Shown in pieces: positions 56,488-64,000 of a stretch of 64,000 nt of DNA. The notes under the pieces are model-generated. The model was given only the letters and a program-made list of their open reading frames with translations. It made no database searches and had not been told where the DNA came from. Position numbers and translations under genes: made by a program. Source of the DNA: Caldilineaceae bacterium (GTDB lineage: Bacteria > Chloroflexota > Anaerolineae > Caldilineales > Caldilineaceae); the NCBI GenBank assembly GCA_022824025.1, contig JAJEBF010000045.1, positions 62,001-126,000 of the forward strand, read 5' to 3'. Every line of letters begins with the position of its first letter. The stretch's first letter is position 1.

Positions 56488-57384
56488 CTAAACCTCCAGA
56501 ATGTCCGGGCCATCCACCGTGGCCGCCTTAGCCAGCGCGCCCGATTCCGCCAGCTCGCCCATCGTCGCGAACGAGGCCCCCGGTTTCCGCCCGACATGCT
56601 CTGAAACCGCGTCGATCATCCTGAAAGTGTGCTCATAGTCGTCCGCGATTCCGTGCGTATGCATCAGCATGATGACTACCGGGCTGTGTTCGCCGATGCG
56701 GTCCAGGTCCTGCCGGGCCAGTTCGACAAAGTCATCGCTGCGTTCACCGGAGCCCCGCCACGTGTATTCGTTGAGGATCGGCGCCTCCACAATGTCCTCA
56801 TACCATCGAAACGGCTGATAGGGAATGTTGTCGACCCACTTCTGTGACAAATCACCCCCGTTGTGCGGCAAATGTCCGTAGCCGCTGCCGCTGATATACA
56901 TGCAAGTATGATAGCCGATCCCTACCTCTCTCAGGGCACCAAACATCGCCTTGGAGATGGCCCCGCAAGGAGCCCTGAAAACCGTCGGCTCAACCCCCAG
57001 GTCCATGGCGAATATCTCCATCCCCTCCTCGATTCGGGCGCGCAGATTGTCTACAGTATAACGCGGCAACAACTCCTCGCGCCGGTCGTCAAAGCTGGTT
57101 TGCAAAGAAGGCAGTATGGAGACTGCCGGCCAGGCCGGCGGCCCAAATTCGTAACAGTCAGCATGGGTCAGACCGTGCAGTTGGAGGTCGTGCCCAGCGT
57201 CGCGCGCCGCGATCAGCGCCTCTTTCCACTCCGACGTCATCGCCTTTCCCCCGGCCTTGGGCACGGTAAACCACGTCGAACCCAACCCCCGCGAGCTGAA
57301 GAACGCCGTCGCCCTCCTCAAGGACTCCACCATCGCGCTGCCGCCCGACCCTGCGTCGTCAATGCTCCAGCAGTATACCGTCAT
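56488..57384 (-). CDS. Polysaccharide deacetylase (NodB-fold) paralog 1
   Basis: NodB-homology protein of 298 aa, likely removing acyl groups from a sugar or amide. Motif 1 is S-I-D9-D10-A-G (catalytic base and metal Asp), motif 2 is H70-G-L-T-H74 (both metal His), motif 3 is FRAPCGA and the late His motif is MLMHTHGIADD. ATG 57384 follows GGAGGGAAAAG. It is in tandem with paralog 2 (same length, high similarity) and next to the sulfatase-like gene. All canonical metal ligands are present, so this copy should be active. Confidence 0.85.
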   Translation of the reverse strand: MTVYCWSIDDAGSGGSAMVESLRRATAFFSSRGLGSTWFTVPKAGGKAMTSEWKEALIAARDAGHDLQLHGLTHADCYEFGPPAWPAVSILPSLQTSFDDRREELLPRYTVDNLRARIEEGMEIFAMDLGVEPTVFRAPCGAISKAMFGALREVGIGYHTCMYISGSGYGHLPHNGGDLSQKWVDNIPYQPFRWYEDIVEAPILNEYTWRGSGERSDDFVELARQDLDRIGEHSPVVIMLMHTHGIADDYEHTFRMIDAVSEHVGRKPGASFATMGELAESGALAKAATVDGPDILEV

Positions 57385-57511
57385 CTCTTTTCCCTCCACC
57401 CCCATGTGATCCAGCTGACCGAAATTGACTCTTCCTTGCAAGACCCTTCACAAGTGCCGCGGGGAATAAGTCGGCGCAATGTTCCTTCTCCGCTCCGCTG
57501 CCAGACTGCCG

Positions 57512-58408
57512 TTAAACCGCAAGAATGTCAGGCCCACTTACCGTGGCTGCCTCCGCCAGCGCGCCAGAAGCCGCCAGCTCCCCCAATGTCGCAAAACGCG
57601 CGCCCGGCTTGCGGCCCACATGCTCCGCAACGGCGTCGATCATCCTGAACGTGTGTTCGTAATCGTCAGCGTTCCCGTGCGTGTGCATGGCCAAGACAAC
57701 AACCGGGCTGTCCTCGCTGACGCGGTCCAGGTCCTGACGGGCCAACTCGACAATCTCGTCGCCGCGTTGCCCGGCTCCGTGCCACGTATACTCATTCAGA
57801 ATCGGAACCTCGACAACGTCCGCATACCAGCGAAACGGTCGGCGAAGGATATTGCCTTCCCACCCCCGCGCAATCTCCGCCCCTTCTTCCAGGAAATGGG
57901 CGTATCCGCTTGCGCTGATGAACGTTCCAGAGTGGTAGCCGAAGCCGGCCTCTCGCATCGCCCCAAACATCGGCTTGGAGATTGCGCCGCACGGCGCCCG
58001 GAAAACTGCTGGCTCCACCCCGTGATCCTGCGCGAAAATCTCCCTGCCCTCCTCAAGCCGCAGACGCAGTTTCTCAACCGTATAACGCTGCATCAACTCC
58101 TCGCTGCGTTCGTCGAACTCCGCCTGGAGCGTGGGCAGCAGGGCCGTCGCCGGCCAGGCTGGCGGCCCAAACTCATAGCAGTCGGAATGTGTCAGGCCCA
58201 GCATCTGCAGATCGTGGCCCGCCCCCAGCGCCGCATTCAGCGCCTCTTTCCATTCAGCCGTCATCGCCTCGCCCCACGGCTTGGGAACGGCATACACAGT
58301 CGAACGCAGGCCCCGTGCCCCGAAGTATTCTGTTGTCCTCCTCAGAGACGCCACCAATACGCTGTCGCCCCAGCCGGCGTCCTCTATCGTCCACACGAAT
58401 GCCGTCAA
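57512..58408 (-). CDS. Polysaccharide deacetylase (NodB-fold) paralog 2, altered active site
   Basis: Same length (298 aa) and architecture as paralog 1, with long identical stretches (CYEFGPPAWPA, FRAPCGAISK, LARQDLDR, DDYEHTFRMIDAV). Two key positions differ: the first Asp of motif 1 is Glu (I-E9-D10) and the first metal His is Leu (L70-G-L-T-H74). The later His motif (AMHTHGNADD) is kept. This suggests altered or lost deacetylase activity, or a partner role to paralog 1. The region just upstream contains the remnant of an ABC permease 3' end. Confidence 0.83.
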   Translation of the reverse strand: MTAFVWTIEDAGWGDSVLVASLRRTTEYFGARGLRSTVYAVPKPWGEAMTAEWKEALNAALGAGHDLQMLGLTHSDCYEFGPPAWPATALLPTLQAEFDERSEELMQRYTVEKLRLRLEEGREIFAQDHGVEPAVFRAPCGAISKPMFGAMREAGFGYHSGTFISASGYAHFLEEGAEIARGWEGNILRRPFRWYADVVEVPILNEYTWHGAGQRGDEIVELARQDLDRVSEDSPVVVLAMHTHGNADDYEHTFRMIDAVAEHVGRKPGARFATLGELAASGALAEAATVSGPDILAV

Positions 58409-58448
58409 AGTTATTCTCCCCGCAGGCGCCGTCTGGTCAAGTAACAGG

Positions 58449-58528
58449 TAGGGCGACCACTCCTGTTCAAATGGTTAACCCTTCACCGCCCCAACCGTCA
58501 GACCTTCCAGAAAATACCTCTGCAGGAA
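58449..58528. repeat. 80-bp direct repeat, copy A (58449-58528 with 60543-60622)
   Basis: Gapless alignment with 60543-60622: 71 of 80 bases match, and the 53-bp core (58476-58528 with 60570-60622) is identical. The core is the 3' end of a MalG-type permease gene. The first 8 bases (TAGGGCGA) also match, and the 19 bases between match at only 10. The copies are in the same orientation and bound about 2.0 kb. Confidence 0.85.
58475..58528 (-). pseudogene. Remnant of MalG-type ABC permease (C-terminal 17 codons)
   Basis: On the minus strand it encodes FLQRYFLEGLTVGAVKG and a TAA stop, identical in DNA to the end of the intact permease gene at 60569-61429 (which stops with TAG). Upstream of the Phe codon the reading no longer resembles a permease. 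So either a second permease gene was lost here, or a segment was inserted at the permease end and duplicated it. Confidence 0.75.
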
Positions 58529-59111
58529 TAAGGATCCTGTTAAGCATCCCCTTTTGCCGCATCGGTATGGGGCGAGAAAAACTGTGTCTACATCCTCATT
58601 CGTCGCCCTACCCTCCTTGCTCCTTAGCGGTCAACCCCAAGCGGCTGCCCATGTGCGGGGCATCGGCCCCGCAACCGCCCCGGAAACTATGCCCGCCCAC
58701 AGGCGCGCCGAACTCCCCACATGAAAATCTGCCTCTACTACAGATGTGCTTTGACTGACACAGACAGCTCTAAACGCTGGCGCCCGTTTGAATCCACAGC
58801 TTACAGAACCCGCTTAAAAGTACTTCTCACCACTGACCATCGCGAATTCTACCCGCTGACAAATGGACCTCGTCGCCCTCAGTCTGAACAGCGACTCCCT
58901 GGGGCAAAGCGCCACCGGTCCGCAAACGGCTGCGCACCTGCGCACATTGAACGCGGTGCGCCTCTGTCTTCTCCGCGCCTTGCCGCATCCCGCCGCAGGC
59001 AGGAATAAGCTTAAATTGGCCCCATATTTCAACTCAAGGTCCGAATCGTCCCACAAGCGTTACGGCTTTGCTGACCGCCCTCCCCAAACGTCAACGGCGC
59101 CATTCTTGGCG
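58529..59111. other. 580-bp gene-free part of the islet
   Basis: Between the permease remnant and the first unrecognised gene of the islet. Open frames exist but none has a start signal or recognisable product. No insertion-sequence ends, integrase or tRNA fragment seen. Confidence 0.45.
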
Positions 59112-59576
59112 CTACTGGACTGTTCTCACGGGACTGCTTTCGGGGACAACAAGCGGCAACAGAGGCGCCTGATTACCGTCCTGCATACTCTGGATCTCCT
59201 CGGCCAGCTCGACAAAGCTGTCATAGCTACCGAAACGATACGTTGTTGGTTCGTTCTCAGAGATCAGGTTCCACTCGTTTCTTCCGATCCCCGTTCGATA
59301 GGTTACAGGGCCAGTCGCCGACACCACTTCCACGATTCCCAGTCTGATAAAGTCGAAGACCAATTCAGCGACAAGCTCAGGAGTAATGCTCTTGCCATGG
59401 TAGTCGCCCAACCTCTCTGCGATCTGAATGTGCGTTGCCCGAAATTCCCTACCGCCGCACGCGTCTGCCATTTCTGCCATTGACGTAAGCGGCATCTGAT
59501 AATGCGTGTACATCAAATCGATCAAACCGCTGCCTTTTAGCTCCTTGGACACACTCTTGATACTGTGTTTAGCCAT
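59112..59576 (-). CDS. Unrecognised protein A of the islet (154 aa)
   Basis: I do not recognise a family. A strong ribosome-binding site (GAGGAGAAGAGG) precedes the ATG. The protein is soluble, with helical segments (SITPELVAELVFDFIRLGIV) followed by a strand-rich part (EVVSATGPVTYRTG), a pattern compatible with a winged-helix-like domain, though this is weak. An acidic region (SYDSFVELAEEIQSMQDG) is near the C-terminus. It lies 21 bp after protein B on the same strand, so they form an operon. Base composition is visibly less GC-rich than the neighbours. Confidence 0.65.
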   Translation of the reverse strand: MAKHSIKSVSKELKGSGLIDLMYTHYQMPLTSMAEMADACGGREFRATHIQIAERLGDYHGKSITPELVAELVFDFIRLGIVEVVSATGPVTYRTGIGRNEWNLISENEPTTYRFGSYDSFVELAEEIQSMQDGNQAPLLPLVVPESSPVRTVQ

Positions 59577-59597
59577 CCTCTTCTCCTCACGGCCATG

Positions 59598-60047
59598 TTA
59601 CGCCTGTTGACTTCTTGCCGGACTGCTTCGGTACTCCAAGACCAGCGCATAGACCGAGAATCTCAGAATGACACTGAACCAGTTCCATGTCAGTTCGACT
59701 ATCTGCTCACGCTCCGCATCGGGAATTGAATCTATATCAAGAATCTGACGGAATCTCCGTTCTGTATGCTCAAAACTGTCAATGAACCCTTCCAGAATGG
59801 CAAAAGCATCCACTCGGAATACTCGACTCTTCGCCAAGAACCCATCGACGGACATCCATAGCTCATCACATCCCCTATGCCAGCGCCTGAATGGTTGCGA
59901 GCCTTCGTCAAAGTGCCGGGATGCCTCGTCTTTCAGAAGTTCGATCGCTGCGGTTGCATTATCAATCTGTTCTTCCGCGGTTGAAAATCTGAGTTGCTTA
60001 AAAAGAGAAAAACTGGATGCATCTAGGCTATCTTCATGGCTGGGCAA
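59598..60047 (-). CDS. Unrecognised protein B of the islet (149 aa)
   Basis: No family recognised. The start is TTG at 60047, preceded by a GAGG ribosome-binding site; no ATG is in frame near it. The protein is largely helical and acidic (AEEQIDNATAAIELLKDEAS, GFIDSFEHTERRFRQILDID), with Trp residues in a WHRGCDELWMSVDGF block and a hydrophobic helix WNWFSVILRFSVYALVL near the C-terminus that might insert in a membrane. It is the first gene of the two-gene islet operon. Composition is less GC-rich than the flanking transporter genes, suggesting horizontal origin. Confidence 0.6.
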   Translation of the reverse strand: MPSHEDSLDASSFSLFKQLRFSTAEEQIDNATAAIELLKDEASRHFDEGSQPFRRWHRGCDELWMSVDGFLAKSRVFRVDAFAILEGFIDSFEHTERRFRQILDIDSIPDAEREQIVELTWNWFSVILRFSVYALVLEYRSSPARSQQA

Positions 60048-60568
60048 TTTTATGACCTCTGCGGGATGCTTGTCGAGCCCCTATCCACCCCGTGAAGCAG
60101 TCTGGTTACGGGGTAGTTTAGAGAAGCGGGCTGCAGGACTCATCAGGAACCGCCAGTGTCAGCCTCAAACTAGCTGCTGTTTTGCCACGCCCCGCTATCG
60201 TTGTCTCGCGGCAATCACGCACCCCTGCCACTCCCTCGTATGTTCGCCTCGCTCACTTTGCGTCCCCTCCTTCCCACTTTGGTGGCGCCCCCCCTTGTGG
60301 GCGCCCCTCCCCACCGAAACGCTCTGCTAATGAGAGATGCCAGCAAGTCACTCGCACACCCTCCACTCCTCCCTCTGCGCTCAAGGCGGCACCTCACCCC
60401 CGACCCATAACTCTACAGTTCCCCTCGCCGCGCTCCCACATATCAAGGTCCATCCTTTCTCAGAACGTCACACGCCTATAGCTGAAATTCAGACTCGACA
60501 CTAAATGCAAGAACTCTTGGTCTCCGACTGAATTCACATTGATAGGGCGAGCATTCTGGTTCACGCTC
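60048..60568. other. 520-bp gene-free part of the islet
   Basis: Between protein B and the intact permease. It contains the second interspersed palindrome (60284-60305) and otherwise C-rich, low-complexity sequence. No gene is supported. The stretch nearest the permease (60543-60568) belongs to the direct repeat. Confidence 0.45.
60284..60305. repeat. Small interspersed palindrome, copy 2
   Basis: GGCGCCC-N8-GGGCGCC, a perfect 7-bp inverted repeat. Its right half, CTTGTGGGCGCCC, matches copy 1 at 36033-36046 (CTTGTGAGCGCCC) in 12 of 13 bases and the same orientation. Confidence 0.5.
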
Positions 60569-60622
60569 CTAACCCTTCACCGCCCCAACCGTCAGACCTT
60601 CCAGAAAATACCTCTGCAGGAA
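60543..60622. repeat. 80-bp direct repeat, copy B (60543-60622 with 58449-58528)
   Basis: Copy that belongs to the intact MalG-type permease: it covers 26 bp beyond the gene, the stop codon and its last 17 codons. Bases 60570-60622 are identical to 58476-58528. Confidence 0.85.
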
Positions 60623-61429
60623 AAGGAAAACGATCAACAAGGGAACCACACTCAAAAATGCGGCTGCGGACGTAATCCCGTAGTTGACCTGGAACTCGCT
60701 GCGCAGAAGCGCCAGTCCCAGGGGAAGCGTGTAGAGATCCTTGTCGTTAAGCACCACAAGGGGCCAGACCAGGTTGTTCCATTGCGAGGTAAAGACCACG
60801 ATCGACAATGTCGCCAGGGCCGGCGCCGACAGCGGCAGAATGATCCGCCAGAAAACGCCAAAGTCGGTGCAACCGTCGATGCGGGCGGCGTGCTCAAGCT
60901 CCTCAGGAATCGTCTGCATGAACTGCCGCAACAGGAAGACGCCCAGCACGTTCGCCAGTGCCGGAATGATGAGCCCGCCGTAGGAATTCAGAAGACCCAA
61001 CCAATTGGTGATGAGAAACGCAGGGATCAGCAGAAGGGCGCCAGGAATCATGATCGTGGCCAGCATCAGTCCAAACAGGACGTCCCGACCCCAGAACTCC
61101 TTCTTGGCAAAGGCGTAAGCCGCCAGCGCATCAATGAGCACCGTTCCGACTGTAACCAGAACCGCGACCAGAATCGTGTTGAAGAACCACAGGCTGAAAG
61201 GCAACTCATTCAGTATGTATGTGTAATTGTCCCAAACCAGCTGCTCCGGGATGATCTGAGGTGGGATCGATATGAGCGTGTAGGTCTCTTTGAAAGAGGA
61301 GGAGAAGATGTAGAGGTAGGGGCCCAACATGATAATGACCAGCATCGCCAGGAGAACATACACGACGACTGCCTGGGGCAGCAGACGCAGCCTCCTTCGC
61401 CAATCTCTCCTGAGGTCAATTTGGGTCAT
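60569..61429 (-). CDS. Carbohydrate ABC permease, MalG/UgpE type (system 2)
   Basis: Membrane permease of 286 aa. The EAA loop is PEELEHAARIDGCTDFGVFW with LPLSAPALATLSIV, and the C-terminus is FLQRYFLEGLTVGAVKG. It is intact, but its last 17 codons are duplicated 2.1 kb downstream beyond the islet. It pairs with the MalF-type gene 54 bp upstream. The start MTQIDLRRDWRRRLRLL has no alternative nearby. Confidence 0.93.
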   Translation of the reverse strand: MTQIDLRRDWRRRLRLLPQAVVVYVLLAMLVIIMLGPYLYIFSSSFKETYTLISIPPQIIPEQLVWDNYTYILNELPFSLWFFNTILVAVLVTVGTVLIDALAAYAFAKKEFWGRDVLFGLMLATIMIPGALLLIPAFLITNWLGLLNSYGGLIIPALANVLGVFLLRQFMQTIPEELEHAARIDGCTDFGVFWRIILPLSAPALATLSIVVFTSQWNNLVWPLVVLNDKDLYTLPLGLALLRSEFQVNYGITSAAAFLSVVPLLIVFLFLQRYFLEGLTVGAVKG

Positions 61430-61483
61430 TGAAACTATCCTTCACTGTTACGCTTCCCTGATTCCCGATTCCCGGCTGTGAGA

Positions 61484-62410
61484 TCATCGTTCACCCAGTA
61501 CCTTCATCTGCACATATGAGATCGGCATGATGATGAGCAGCAGCACCACCCCCATCGCCGCAGCCATGCCTACCTGCCCGTAGCGAAACGCATGGTTGTA
61601 GATGTACCACACGATCGTCGCCGTCGCGTGAACTGGACCGCCGTTCGTTAGCACAAACACGGTGTCAAACAGCTGGAACGCCCATATCGTACCCATCACC
61701 ACTGAGAACAGGATTACCGGCCGCATCAGAGGAATGGTCACGCGCGTCGCCACTTGCCAGGCATTGGCGCCATCGATCCGGGCCGCCTCGTGCAGCTCTT
61801 CCGGAACACCCAACATTGCCGCCAAAAAGAGGATGATGTGAAAGCCTATCCCCCTCCACCACTCCACAAGCAGAATCCCGTAGAGCGCCCACTCAGGATC
61901 GGACAGCCAGTAGATCTCCGGCACGCCCACCAGACCAAGTAGATAGGTCAATACGCCATATCGAGGCGCCAGAATGTAACTCCAGATCTGAGCCGTGGCC
62001 GCAGCCGAAGCCAGCAGGGGGAAGAAAACAACCGCACGATAGAAGTCCTTGAACCGGACCAGTTTGTTCCCGATCAGAAAGGCCAGCGCCAGCGCGGTTA
62101 CCACCGCGATTGGCACCACCGATACCGTATACTGAAGCGAGTTCAGAAACACCTTGAGCGTTATGGCGTCGGTCGTGAGGCTCACGTAGTTCTGAACCCC
62201 AACGAATGGCTTGACCTGGTCGACTAAGTCTCCCCGCAACAGGGAAAGCCAGAGAGCCCAGAAAAAGGGACCAATGTTGAACAGGGCAAATAGAACCATG
62301 AAAGGCAGGATAAAGGCATACGCGTTCAGGTTGCGCCGCACGGCGGCGCGTCCCCAAAAGGGCCCCCCTCGCTCTCGTGTCGTCTGTAAGGCTTCTGAGC
62401 TCGTAGTCAT
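61484..62410 (-). CDS. Carbohydrate ABC permease, MalF/UgpA type (system 2)
   Basis: Membrane permease of 308 aa. The first helix (AYAFILPFMVLFALFNIGPF), the EAA loop (PEELHEAARIDGANAWQVAT then VTIPLMRPVILF) and TNGGPVHATATIVWYIYNHA are typical of the MalF type. ATG 62410 is preferred over 62512 because the upstream 34 residues look non-conserved and GGGAAC precedes it, but the ribosome-binding site is only fair. The gap to the binding-protein stop holds only a weak hairpin, unlike the other three binding-protein genes. Confidence 0.9.
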   Translation of the reverse strand: MTTSSEALQTTRERGGPFWGRAAVRRNLNAYAFILPFMVLFALFNIGPFFWALWLSLLRGDLVDQVKPFVGVQNYVSLTTDAITLKVFLNSLQYTVSVVPIAVVTALALAFLIGNKLVRFKDFYRAVVFFPLLASAAATAQIWSYILAPRYGVLTYLLGLVGVPEIYWLSDPEWALYGILLVEWWRGIGFHIILFLAAMLGVPEELHEAARIDGANAWQVATRVTIPLMRPVILFSVVMGTIWAFQLFDTVFVLTNGGPVHATATIVWYIYNHAFRYGQVGMAAAMGVVLLLIIMPISYVQMKVLGER

Positions 62411-62516
62411 CTCGATACCGTTCCCTGGCCAAGCGATTCGGGCCGTGAAAGGAGGAATGTTCCAGGTACGGGCGACCGGGCCATAAGAGCGCGGCCGCCC
62501 GCACTCGCTCAATCGT

Positions 62517-63857
62517 CTATGCCCCTTCTTCCTCCCTCAGCATATCGTTGACCTGTTCCACCATATCCTCAACCGCCTCTTCAACCGTGCGCTGTCCAAG
62601 AACGAACGACTCGATTGACGTGCCTTCGATATCCCAGAACTTGAAGATCCAGCCGCGGTACGGCCAGAAGAATGTGTATTCAAGTGTCGTCTGGGCCACA
62701 GTCAAAACTTCGTCGTCAGGATAGAAGTTCACGTGCGGCGACACGCTCATGAACCCCAGGCACCCGATCCAGGATGTCAGCAGATCTGGCGAAACAAGCG
62801 TCTCGACCACCGTCCATGATTCGTCAGGATAGGCCGTATTCGCCGCGATCGCCAGCATGCCAACACCGCCGTAGCAGGCGCGCCCGCGTGCTCCCTCCGC
62901 GGGGCCCGTGGCCATGCGCGCCGCGCCCAGTCGGAAGTCAGGCTTCTCGCTGCGCACCGAATTGGCGAAGGTATTCTGGGCCGTGATTATCCCCACCTTG
63001 TTGTCGCGGAAATAACCGCCGACACCCGGCTCCTGCCCCGAAATCGCGCCCGGCATCGCCACTTCATGGTCGTGGAATAGCGAATTGAAGAAGTGCCAGC
63101 CTTCGTACGCCTCCTCGGAATTGACGATGCACTCGGTCAGGTCGTCGTTGAACCAGTGCCCGCCAAACCGCCGCGGCCACTGTCCGTTTTCGTGCCACCC
63201 TTTCGGATGTGTGGCAAAACCGTAGACATCTTCATCCAGAGCCGTGATATCCTGCGCGATGCTCACAAAATCATCAACTGTTTCCGGCGGCGTATCCGGG
63301 TCGTGCCCCGCCTGTTCGAACAGGTCCTTGTTCCAGAACAGGTTTGAACCGCCGATAATCCACGGAAGCGAGTAGGTCGTCCCATCGTACGTGCCCGGCC
63401 CCCACGCTCGTTCGTAGAAAAAGCTGCGCTCGAACCCACTGGATGCGATCATTTCATCCAGCGGCATGATATGGCCCGCATTCACAAAGCGCGGGAACGA
63501 CTCCGTCTGGTAGCTCACGTCAGGCCCTTGATCCGCGGCAAACGCGGCCGTGAACTTCTCGTTGTACTGGCCCCAGGGAACCTCGCTGAAATCAACGCTG
63601 ATCTCAGGGTGCATCTCCTCAAGCACGTCTAGGGTCGGCTGGGCGCATAGTTTTGTTTCGTCACCTGCCGCCTTGTGCGGCCCTTTCCACATCGTCAACG
63701 TAACGACCTCCATCGCCGGCGCATCGCCTCCCTCGCCCGTCGCGCCGGGAACGGCCGGCGCGCACGCCGCCATGCCCGCCCCCAGCGTGGCCGCTCCAGC
63801 CACTGTCGCTGTTCGAACCAGAAAACTGCGTCTGGACAACCTGGTACCGGTAGCCAT
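62517..63857 (-). CDS. Sugar ABC solute-binding lipoprotein, Tat-exported (system 2)
   Basis: Family 1 sugar-binding protein of 446 aa. Twin-arginine signal SRRSFLVRTA (residues 8-17) with lipobox GMAAC (Cys32). The mature part shows AAFAADQGPDVSYQTESF, NLFWNKDLFEQAGHDPDTPP and DNKVGIITAQNTF. Aromatic-rich segments (GWHENGQWPRRFGGHWF) could line the sugar site. It is first of the genes of system 2; a regulator or ATPase is not seen before the window edge. Confidence 0.93.
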   Translation of the reverse strand: MATGTRLSRRSFLVRTATVAGAATLGAGMAACAPAVPGATGEGGDAPAMEVVTLTMWKGPHKAAGDETKLCAQPTLDVLEEMHPEISVDFSEVPWGQYNEKFTAAFAADQGPDVSYQTESFPRFVNAGHIMPLDEMIASSGFERSFFYERAWGPGTYDGTTYSLPWIIGGSNLFWNKDLFEQAGHDPDTPPETVDDFVSIAQDITALDEDVYGFATHPKGWHENGQWPRRFGGHWFNDDLTECIVNSEEAYEGWHFFNSLFHDHEVAMPGAISGQEPGVGGYFRDNKVGIITAQNTFANSVRSEKPDFRLGAARMATGPAEGARGRACYGGVGMLAIAANTAYPDESWTVVETLVSPDLLTSWIGCLGFMSVSPHVNFYPDDEVLTVAQTTLEYTFFWPYRGWIFKFWDIEGTSIESFVLGQRTVEEAVEDMVEQVNDMLREEEGA

Positions 63858-63958
63858 GGTATCTCCTCCTTGGCTTCTGTGTGGGCAGCGCTGGCGCGCC
63901 GCCTCTTCCGATCTAACGTTGCAACGTGAAAAAACCTGGTTGGCAATACAAATGCAGA

Positions 63959-64000
63959 CTAACCGAGCTCTTCCAGTACCTTATTCAACCCTTCGACCGT
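63959..64000 (-). CDS. 3' end of a minus-strand gene running past the window
   Basis: The minus strand encodes TVEGLNKVLEELG and a TAG stop at 63959-63961. The helical, acidic C-terminus and the position 101 bp before the system 2 binding-protein start suggest the end of a real gene, but 13 codons are too few to name it. Confidence 0.4.
   Translation of the reverse strand, partial: TVEGLNKVLEELG

Noticed and set aside
58449-60622. Calling the islet an integrated mobile element with att sites
   Set aside because: No integrase, transposase or terminal inverted repeats are visible, and the repeat similarity beyond the core fades gradually rather than ending sharply on the left; reported only as a possibility.

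Overview
The window looks like part of a high-GC bacterial chromosome, most likely a free-living or host-associated Chloroflexota (Caldilineae/Anaerolineae-like). This is an inference from overall protein character: four binding-protein ABC systems with Cys-anchored (two Tat-type) solute-binding lipoproteins, many phytanoyl-CoA-dioxygenase (PhyH) family oxygenases, a stand-alone DMFase-type large subunit, and a housekeeping set (thrC, xseA, pheT, rnz, mltG, tRNA-Leu). No phage, transposase, integrase or CRISPR array was seen.

Layout. 0-4.3 kb: the 3' part of threonine synthase, a second PLP enzyme, and exonuclease VII large subunit on the opposite strand. 4.4-7.3 kb: an arsenic operon (ArsR regulator, ArsM methyltransferase, MFS transporter) behind a promoter whose -35 box lies inside a perfect inverted repeat. 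7.4-14.5 kb, minus strand: a metallo-beta-lactamase-fold protein lacking the usual metal motif, a zinc alcohol dehydrogenase, cytochrome c maturation proteins (CcmI-like, CcmF) and a copper ATPase CopA. 15.2-27.8 kb, plus strand: a catabolic and uptake region with a DMFase-like amidohydrolase, two PhyH oxygenases, a PfkB kinase, a peptide-type ABC transporter without its own ATPases, an amidohydrolase overlapping a Rieske protein, and a SIS-domain protein. 28.0-35.4 kb, minus strand: a complete Opp/Dpp-type ABC operon whose last gene is a third PhyH oxygenase.

35.8-47.3 kb is mostly housekeeping and envelope: tRNA-Leu(UAA), MltG, a GDP-D-rhamnose pair (Rmd, Gmd), a small TIR/DUF4062-like protein, a Nudix hydrolase, PheT, RNase Z, a YfcE-like phosphoesterase and a LysM lipoprotein. 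47.3-64.0 kb is a long minus-strand catabolic cluster: two carbohydrate ABC systems (no ATPase), a sulfatase-fold hydrolase with Thr at the nucleophile site, two tandem NodB-fold deacetylase paralogs, a Gfo/Idh/MocA oxidoreductase, a fourth PhyH and an ALDH7-type aldehyde dehydrogenase. Inside it, an islet of about 2 kb with two unrecognised genes lies between two copies of the same ABC-permease 3' end (53 of 53 identical bases in the core).

Themes. Transporter genes are repeatedly paired with oxygenases, amidases and dehydrogenases, as expected for a scavenger of complex organic nitrogen and carbohydrate. Three of the four solute-binding-protein genes are followed by a perfect 11-12 bp intercistronic hairpin without a T-run, which suggests mRNA stabilisation of the binding-protein segment. 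The best candidates for something undescribed are the two-gene islet with its flanking repeat, the DMFase-like/PhyH/kinase module, and the Thr-nucleophile sulfatase with its two deacetylase neighbours.
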